From Clostridia bacterium (GTDB lineage: Bacteria; Bacillota; Clostridia; Oscillospirales; CAG-272), in NCBI GenBank assembly GCA_017452335.1, contig JAFTMP010000205.1, forward strand, positions 1 to 11,258: DNA of 11,258 nucleotides, in the 5' to 3' direction. This document shows positions 7,166-11,258 of this stretch, piece by piece. The notes under the pieces are model-generated. The model had not been told where the DNA came from. It worked only from the letters and a program-made list of their open reading frames with translations, and did not search any database. Position numbers and translations under genes: made by a program. The stretch's first letter is position 1. Each line of letters opens with the position of its first letter.

Positions 7166-7424
7166 TTGGGACGCTGTCCCAAACCCTGCTCGGGACGCTG
7201 TCCCGAGACCCTGCCAAAAACTTTTTTGAAAAAAAGTTTTTGGATTTCAAAAAACTTTTGATGGCGGCAAAAATACTTTTGCCGCGAAATTTTTCTATTT
7301 TCCCTTAACCCCCACGGCAAACGACAGTTTGCCGCATTCAAAGTTTTTGAAGGTCAAGGAAACTTTTTTCGGAGTTTCAACGCAACTCCATGGTTCCTTG
7401 TGGGATTCCCAAGGGCAACGCCCC
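7166..7424. repeat. Mosaic palindromic repeat, copy R4 (E, E, F, G, H, A, D)
   Basis: Module E occurs twice: TTGGGAC-GCT-GTCCCAA (7166-7182) and CTCGGGAC-GCT-GTCCCGAG (7189-7207). Module F (7214-7243) has arms CCAAAAACTTTTTT and AAAAAAGTTTTTGG, loop GA. Module G is at 7264-7285 (GCGGCAAAA / TTTTGCCGC). Module H is CGGCAAAC-GACA-GTTTGCCG (7315-7334). Module A has an outer stem CAAGGAA (7355-7361) / TTCCTTG (7394-7400) around GGAGTT (7371-7376) / AACTCC (7384-7389). Its inner hairpin has one T-C mismatch. A short D (AAGGGC-AAC-GCCCC, 7411-7424) ends 17 bp beyond the stop of the DUF4491 gene. The spacer 7064-7440 contains no gene. Confidence 0.87.
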
Positions 7425-7440
7425 GAGAGGACCTTAATGC

Positions 7441-7725
7441 TTATTTTTTCTTCGGATTCTTTGGAAACCAGCCTTTTTTTACCCGTTCTTCCTGCTCAAA
7501 GAGCTCCTTGATACTCCAGAAGGAGGAGAACGCCACCACGCAGATGATGGCGGAAAAGAGGGTGCTTTTGATGAAAAATGAAAGAACAGTGAGCACGATC
7601 CCAAACACAAGGAAGATGGGCCATGCCTTTTTTCCGATGTAATATTCCGTTTTGATCACGATGGGATGAAAAATACCGATGATGAGAAAAGAGATTAGTC
7701 CGATCAGTGCGCCTTGAAAATTCAT
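7441..7725 (-). CDS. DUF4491 family small membrane protein
   Basis: The 94-residue protein begins MNFQGALIGLISFLIIGIFH and has three predicted hydrophobic segments (about 6-24, 35-52 and 54-70). The conserved cytoplasmic end is WSIKELFEQEERVKKGWFPK (70-89). This end and the GIFHPIVIKTEYYIGKKAWP block (17-36) match my memory of the DUF4491 family of Clostridia and Bacteroidetes. The function of that family is unknown. It lies 48 bp downstream of dihydrofolate reductase on the same strand, with no terminator between, so the two are probably co-transcribed. ACAGG lies five bases upstream of the ATG, which is a modest ribosome binding site. Confidence 0.85.
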   Translation of the reverse strand: MNFQGALIGLISFLIIGIFHPIVIKTEYYIGKKAWPIFLVFGIVLTVLSFFIKSTLFSAIICVVAFSSFWSIKELFEQEERVKKGWFPKNPKKK

Positions 7726-7773
7726 AGGTACCTGTAATCCTTTCCTGTTGCTTGTTTTCAGATTTTATGTTTT

Positions 7774-8292
7774 TTAGAATTTCACTCTGCGGTATTCGGT
7801 GAAATAGAAGGGGATGCCGTCCTCTGAATCGGTCTCCTTTGTGCTGTATTGCCGCTCTCCCACCGAAACGCACCGCCAGTGGCGGTCGGTGTCTAAGTTG
7901 GTAAAATAGGCGTCCTTGCGCGCAAAACGCTTGTCAAAGACGGTCACGTAGGCGGTGTCGCAATAGGGCAGCAACAGGTTATATACCGATGAGCCGCCGA
8001 TGACTAAAAAATCCTCCTCGGGATGGGTCTGCACGTAAGTGAGCAGCTCTTCAAAGGAGTGCGCCACCACAGCCCCCTCGGGTGAAAAATCCGCTCTGCG
8101 GCTTAAAATGACGTTGGTGCGCCCCTTTAAGGGCTTGCCGCCGGGGAAGGTGGCAAGTGTCTTGGAGCCTAAAATCACCGTCTTGCCCATGGTCAGCTCT
8201 TTAAAATGGGCAAGATCTGCCCGCACGCTTGCAAGAAGCCCGCCTTTATAGCCAATGCCCCAATCTTTGTCTACTGCTACAACCAGTTTCAT
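7774..8292 (-). CDS. folA: Dihydrofolate reductase
   Basis: The 172-residue enzyme would reduce dihydrofolate to tetrahydrofolate with NADPH in the cytoplasm. It begins MKLVVAVDKDWGIGYKGGLL, with Trp 11 and the Met20-loop GIG. The active-site acid is Asp 26 in VRADLAHFKELT. NADPH-binding elements are GKTVILGSKT (36-45), GRTNVILSR (57-65) and the double glycine in FLVIGGSSVYNLLLPYCD (95-112). The usual Pro before the active-site acid (as in LPxDL or IPEDM) is replaced: the segment reads SVRAD. LGSKT replaces the common MGRKT. The ATG at 8292 is preceded by AAGGAGG. A longer frame upstream runs into repeat DNA and is rejected. No thymidylate synthase gene is nearby. Confidence 0.93.
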   Translation of the reverse strand: MKLVVAVDKDWGIGYKGGLLASVRADLAHFKELTMGKTVILGSKTLATFPGGKPLKGRTNVILSRRADFSPEGAVVAHSFEELLTYVQTHPEEDFLVIGGSSVYNLLLPYCDTAYVTVFDKRFARKDAYFTNLDTDRHWRCVSVGERQYSTKETDSEDGIPFYFTEYRRVKF

Positions 8293-8340
8293 ACGTTCCT
8301 CCTTGTGTGTTGATGTGTGTTGATGAATGCGCCGGAGTTG

Positions 8341-8637
8341 CTTAAGGGCGCTGCCCTTAAGAATTCCACTCGGGGTTCTACCCCGAAACCCTGCCAAAGG
8401 GCGTTGCCCTTTGGATACCCACAAGGAACCATGGAGTTGCGTTGCAACTCCGAAAAAAGTCTCCTTGACCTTCAAAAACTTTGAATGCGGCAAACTATCG
8501 TTTGCCGTGGTTTTTAGGAAAAAATAGTAGGGTGTTGCGGCAAAAAGTATTTTTGCCGCCGGTAAAAGTTTTTTGGAATTCTTAAAACCTTTTTATCAAA
8601 AAAGGTTTTAAGCGGATTCCAAAGGCAGAGCCTTTGG
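8341..8637. repeat. Mosaic palindromic repeat, copy R5 (D, C, B/D, A, H, G, F, B)
   Basis: In order: CTTAAGGGC-GCT-GCCCTTAAG (8341-8361); TCGGGGT-TCT-ACCCCGA (8370-8386); arms CCAAAGGGC (8394-8402) and GCCCTTTGG (8406-8414) with loop GTT; module A GGAGTTGC-GTT-GCAACTCC (8433-8451) with outer stem CAAGGA (8422-8427) / TCCTTG (8462-8467); module H CGGCAAAC-TATC-GTTTGCCG (8488-8507); module G GCGGCAAAAA (8537-8546) / TTTTTGCCGC (8550-8559); module F arms of 14 bp (8581-8594 / 8599-8612; CTTAAAACC... / ...GGTTTTAAG); module B CCAAAGGC-AGA-GCCTTTGG (8619-8637). B ends 12 bp from the stop of the helicase-loader gene. The A-H-G-F block is inverted relative to R4. The whole 8293-8649 spacer has no gene. 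Confidence 0.88.
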
Positions 8638-8649
8638 GTCCTTACAGCC

Positions 8650-9606
8650 TCACAAAAGACCCAGCTTTTGCATGCGGATGTCTTGTCCTTCCAGAGTAAA
8701 GACGGTAAATTCTCCCAAGATCCTGCTGGTGATGCGCCGATCATAGCGGGCAGTCAGCTCCTTAGCGGAGAGGTTGGTGTTAAACAGCGTTGCCTTTTGG
8801 TGATTGAGACGCGTGTTGAGCAGGTTATACAGGGTGGCAACGGTGAATTGGTTGGAAAATTCACTGCCCAGGTCGTCCACGATCAGCAGATCGGCTTCGA
8901 AATATTTTTGTGCGCTGTCATAGGAATGGTCAAAGCGGCTTTTTTCAAAGCGCTCATATTGGAAATCGGCAAAGAGGTTGGAGGCGCTTTCATACACCAC
9001 GCTCTGCCCCTGCTCCATGGCAAGACGGGCAATGGAGGTGGAAAGATGGGTCTTTCCTAAGCCCGTTGCACCCATGAGCATGAGATTTTCTCCCTGCTTC
9101 ACCCCCTGCTCGGCATATTTGCGGCAGAAGTGCACAAGCCGGGCGGCTTCTTCCTTGTCGGGATAATATTCGGTGCTGAAATTGTCAAAGGACTGCTTTT
9201 TTAAAAGCGCGCCCAAGCCCGAAAGCTCTGCCTGGGCTTCAAAAAGTGCCCTTTTCATGCAGATGCAGCGCCTGCCGTTTTCAAATCCGCTGTCGTGACA
9301 GCGCATGCAGGTGTAATGGGGGTCGCAGTAGTCCTCGGGATAGCCGTGGGCGCGCAGAAGTGCGGAGCGCTTGCGCACCAGCTCTTCATTTTCTGCCCGC
9401 ACCGCGTCAATGCCGCCGGGACGGTTATTTTTAATGGCGTCCATGATGCGCACGCCGGTGGCGGCAAGGCGGTCGTCAATTTCACTCATGCCGGGAATCT
9501 TTTCCCGCACCTGCCTGATATTGCGCTCCTGCTCTTCCCTGACCCGCAGTTGGGCTTCTTCATATTGGGCTTTTATTTTTTCAAAAACCTTTGGGCTGTA
9601 GCTCAT
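8650..9606 (-). CDS. dnaI: DnaI/DnaC-type helicase loader (AAA+ ATPase)
   Basis: This AAA+ protein of 318 residues is predicted to load the replicative helicase during initiation and restart. The N-terminal region (about 1-90) is helical and charged, as expected for a helicase-binding domain. A cysteine cluster follows, C94, CMRC (100-103) and CIC (114-116), a likely zinc site as in DnaI. The ATPase domain has Walker A GATGLGKTH (179-187), Walker B LLIVDDLGSE (240-249), sensor I FNTNLS (275-280) and RRITSRILG (290-298), with the arginine finger. IstB transposition proteins share this fold, but no transposase is present and the partner gene is DnaD-like. AAGGAG precedes the ATG, and the DnaD-domain gene ends 15 bp upstream, so they form an operon. 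Confidence 0.92.
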   Translation of the reverse strand: MSYSPKVFEKIKAQYEEAQLRVREEQERNIRQVREKIPGMSEIDDRLAATGVRIMDAIKNNRPGGIDAVRAENEELVRKRSALLRAHGYPEDYCDPHYTCMRCHDSGFENGRRCICMKRALFEAQAELSGLGALLKKQSFDNFSTEYYPDKEEAARLVHFCRKYAEQGVKQGENLMLMGATGLGKTHLSTSIARLAMEQGQSVVYESASNLFADFQYERFEKSRFDHSYDSAQKYFEADLLIVDDLGSEFSNQFTVATLYNLLNTRLNHQKATLFNTNLSAKELTARYDRRITSRILGEFTVFTLEGQDIRMQKLGLL

Positions 9607-9621
9607 GGCGCTCCTTTTCTG

Positions 9622-10695
9622 TCATTCTTCGTTTTTAAGTTTTTCAAGACTCTTCTTTTTGGCGGCGCTGAAGAAATCCTCGGAATCAAAGCTGGTAAAA
9701 TCGCTCTTCTTTTCCGCAGGCTGTGGATGGGACGCAGAGCCGGTGCTGTAGAGCTTTTTCATCTCTTTTGCGTGCTCTTCGCTTTGCTTTTGCGCGTCCT
9801 GCAACGTCTTTACGCCCGCCTTCACAAAGCCCTCCAAAATGGCGTTCATGTGGGGAAGGGACAGCTCGGAGGTCACGTTGACCGACTGCTCGTAGGCAAA
9901 AACCACCACCTCAAAGGGAAAATTCATCTTTTCCCAGTTTTCAAAGAAGCGCTTTTCCTTGGCGGAAAGCTTTCTTGAACCAAGACCCAGCAAATGGCGC
10001 AGATGGTTTATAAAATCGTGGCTCTTTTCTCTTTGGGCAATGTATTCTTCAAGAGCCGTACCGGTGGTGATGCCGTCGTTATAGAGCTCGCACGCCGTTG
10101 CCGTCACATAGGGTACCGTTCCCTTGCCCTTGCTCTTGCAATAGCTGCACAGCAGGAGAATGTATTCGTCGGGCAGGTGCAGGGTGTCGGATAGGGCTAA
10201 AATTTTGTTGGATTCCGATACGTTAAAGACCTTGCCCAAAAGACTCTGACACTCCTTTAAAAGCTGTGTCAGTCCCTTTTTCTCCACGATCTCCTCCACT
10301 TCCCTGCCGGTGTAGCAGGGTAGGTCCCCGGGCACCACGGCGGCGGGCAGAGCGCGGCGGCGGTCCTTTTCTCCCTCTTCCTTTAACTTTTCAAGGGCGG
10401 ACTTCTCTCTTGCCGCTTCTTTTAAAATGGCGGCAGTCTCCTCGCTCTTCTTTTTGCCGCGGCTGCCCTTTAAAATGCCCGCTCCCCGCCAAAAGGCAAC
10501 GGACAGCTCGGCTTCCTTTTCGGAGATCCCCAGCTCCTCTGCCGCCACGGCAGGGTCAAAGTGCTCCAACAGCTCTTTTTTGTAGGAAAGCAGTAACAGC
10601 AGGCGCAGATCCTGCTCGCTTGCGGTGGGTAGCTTGTCCATCACTGCCCCGGGAAGGACGATGACTTCGCTTTGGTAACTAAATTCTAACTTCAT
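9622..10695 (-). CDS. DnaD-domain primosome protein
   Basis: This 357-residue protein is predicted to bridge DnaA-bound DNA and the helicase loader. The N-terminal part (about 20-78) looks like a winged helix (SEQDLRLLLLLSYKKELL, LGISEKEAELSVAFWRGAG). A charged linker (about 80-115) is followed by two DnaD-like (DDBH2) repeats. The first is about 128-225 (CYTGREVEEIVEKKG...LPDEYILLLCSYC). The second is about 228-300 (LSAKEKRFFENWEKMNFPFE...LPHMNAILEGFVKAG), the latter near the YxxxI-type motif of the family. The tail (about 305-357) is acidic/basic and probably flexible. The ATG at 10695 is chosen because AAGGAG lies six bases upstream. An upstream ATG at 10839 has no such site and would put coding sequence over DnaA boxes. 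Whether it is the functional DnaD or DnaB of this organism is unclear. Confidence 0.9.
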   Translation of the reverse strand: MKLEFSYQSEVIVLPGAVMDKLPTASEQDLRLLLLLSYKKELLEHFDPAVAAEELGISEKEAELSVAFWRGAGILKGSRGKKKSEETAAILKEAAREKSALEKLKEEGEKDRRRALPAAVVPGDLPCYTGREVEEIVEKKGLTQLLKECQSLLGKVFNVSESNKILALSDTLHLPDEYILLLCSYCKSKGKGTVPYVTATACELYNDGITTGTALEEYIAQREKSHDFINHLRHLLGLGSRKLSAKEKRFFENWEKMNFPFEVVVFAYEQSVNVTSELSLPHMNAILEGFVKAGVKTLQDAQKQSEEHAKEMKKLYSTGSASHPQPAEKKSDFTSFDSEDFFSAAKKKSLEKLKNEE

Positions 10696-10752
10696 TGCCT
10701 TCTCCTTTCGGGGCGCTTTTTTGATACTTCTTTTTGTGTGGTCGCTTTTGTG

Positions 10753-10766
10753 CGAACAGGTGTTTT
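10753..10766. promoter_or_regulatory. Possible LexA (DinR) box upstream of the DnaD-domain gene
   Basis: CGAACAGGTGTTTT matches 13 of 14 positions of the Bacillus LexA consensus CGAACRNRYGTTYC. It misses only the last base. It lies 58 bp upstream of the start codon, where an operator could act. It is a single site with an imperfect right half, so it may be chance. Confidence 0.3.
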
Positions 10767-10810
10767 TGTGCAAGTTGCCGATATCTTTTTGTAGAAATTT
10801 GTAACAAGTC

Positions 10811-10926
10811 TTTTCCACAGTTTCCACAGAGTTTTCCACAAGCCCACAGCGGTTTTCCCTGTTAGGAAGTGCCGTTTTTACTGTATTTTCGAAAGTTGTT
10901 CAACATCGTCCACAGACTTTTCCACA
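10811..10926 (+). promoter_or_regulatory. DnaA-box cluster: candidate origin or DnaA-controlled leader
   Basis: Three copies of TTTTCCACA (10811-10819, 10832-10840, 10918-10926), one mismatch from the TTATCCACA consensus, all lie on the plus strand. Two weaker boxes, GTTTCCACA (10820-10828) and TCGTCCACA (10906-10914), have the same orientation. Two box pairs have the same 12-bp spacing and are nearly the same sequence: 10823-10840 and 10909-10926 agree at 17 of 18 bases. The cluster lies 116 bp upstream of the DnaD-domain start. It could be oriC or part of it, a DnaA reservoir, or a site where DnaA controls the primosome operon. No clear AT-rich unwinding element sits beside it. Confidence 0.65.
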
Positions 10927-11077
10927 GGACACTCAAAAATCGTGGCAGTTTTTGGCAAAAAATCGCGAAAGTAACTGGGAAAATTTTGCCCCTTTTTTGC
11001 CCGCTTTTTCCCCTTTTGCGGGGATGTTCAAAAAAGGCTTTTGGGCATTTTGACAAATTTTTTGGGCACCCTTTTTC
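10927..11077. other. Non-coding stretch right of the DnaA boxes
   Basis: No gene is seen. The plus strand is rich in T and C runs (10981-11020). GGCAAAAAA (10954-10962) can pair with TTTTTTGCC (10993-11001) across a 30-nt loop, and CCCC-TTTTGC-GGGG (11010-11023) is a short hairpin. These may be flanking origin DNA or the decayed edge of repeat copy R6. Nothing firm can be assigned. Confidence 0.3.
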
Positions 11078-11258
11078 TTGGGGCTTTACCCCAAACTTCA
11101 CTCGGGACGCTGTCCCGAGACCCTGCCAAAGGCTCTGCCTTTGGAATCCACCAGAAACCTTTTTATAAAAAGGTTTCTGGACTTCCAAAAATTTCTGACG
11201 GCGGCAAAAATACTTTTGCCGCAAAATGGGTTATTACTCCAAAACCTTCCACGCCAAA
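11078..11258. repeat. Mosaic palindromic repeat, copy R6 (C-like, E, B, F, G, start of H)
   Basis: TTGGGG (11078-11083) / CCCCAA (11089-11094) forms a C-like hairpin. Module E follows, CTCGGGAC-GCT-GTCCCGAG (11101-11119). Module B is CCAAAGGC-TCT-GCCTTTGG (11126-11144). Its loop TCT is the reverse complement of AGA in R1 and R5, so B is inverted here. Module F (11151-11180) is a perfect 30-bp palindrome with arms CCAGAAACC... and ...GGTTTCTGG. Module G is GCGGCAAAA (11201-11209) / TTTTGCCGC (11214-11222). The window ends in the left arm of H (CGCCAAA, 11252-11258). Confidence 0.85.

Noticed and set aside
7774..8493. Longer dihydrofolate reductase starting at 8493 (67 extra residues)
   Set aside because: The extra residues are translated from repeat copy R5, and the ATG at 8292 has AAGGAGG upstream and the correct family N-terminus.
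7329..8493. Two similar predicted peptides (MPHSKFLKVKETFFGV...) from 7329 (plus) and 8493 (minus)
   Set aside because: Their likeness comes from the H-A-D part of repeat copies R4 and R5 in opposite orientation. They look like a protein family but are repeat translations.
8650..9606. IstB transposition helper of an insertion sequence
   Set aside because: The fold is shared, but there is no IstA transposase or terminal inverted repeat. The N-terminal cysteine cluster and the DnaD-like partner favour a helicase loader.
9622..10839. Longer DnaD-domain protein starting at 10839 (48 extra residues)
   Set aside because: The added part lies over a DnaA box and is unlike the family, with no ribosome binding site. 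The ATG at 10695 has AAGGAG at good spacing.

Overview
The window looks like chromosomal DNA of a Gram-positive anaerobe of the class Clostridia (Oscillospirales/Eubacteriales-like). The evidence is the dnaA / rpmH-rnpA-yidD-yidC-jag block found next to the replication origin in Firmicutes, the lipoprotein-type YidC, a DnaD-domain protein paired with a DnaI/DnaC-type helicase loader, strong AAGGAGG-type ribosome binding sites, and a DUF4491-type small membrane protein. There are no tRNAs, rRNAs, CRISPR arrays, transposase genes or phage genes.

Layout. Minus-strand dnaA (173-1540) is divergent from the plus-strand block rpmH (1793-1927), rnpA (2095-2490), yidD (2462-2701), yidC (3453-4898) and jag (4912-5550), which ends at a strong terminator. 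From there to the right end every gene is on the minus strand. In transcription order these are a DnaD-domain protein (10695-9622) with the helicase loader (9606-8650), dihydrofolate reductase (8292-7774) with a DUF4491 protein (7725-7441), and a polysaccharide deacetylase (7063-5885) convergent with jag. The usual downstream partners of jag (mnmE, mnmG, rsmG, parA/parB) are absent.

Functional themes. Replication initiation: DnaA, the DnaD-domain protein and the helicase loader together could form the DnaA to DnaD to loader to helicase pathway. A cluster of same-strand DnaA boxes (TTTTCCACA type, 10811-10926) lies upstream of the DnaD gene, while the dnaA-rpmH spacer has none that I recognise. 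RNA and membrane biogenesis: L34, RNase P protein, YidD, YidC and Jag. Cell envelope: a surface-anchored NodB-family deacetylase on a Thr-Pro stalk.

The most unusual feature is between the genes. Almost every long spacer (1-172, 2702-3300, 5608-5867, 7166-7424, 8341-8637, 11078-11258) is built from the same set of short, nearly perfect inverted repeats, joined by conserved linkers in differing order and orientation. They are called modules A to H here. Copies differ in sequence, but the two arms change together, so the palindromes are kept. The elements begin within about 5-25 bp of stop codons. The 751-bp yidD-yidC spacer also holds a compact three-way-junction fold with a terminator-like end, a candidate structured RNA or non-autonomous element. 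Both window ends fall inside the same module (H), so this may be a contig whose assembly broke at the repeat.
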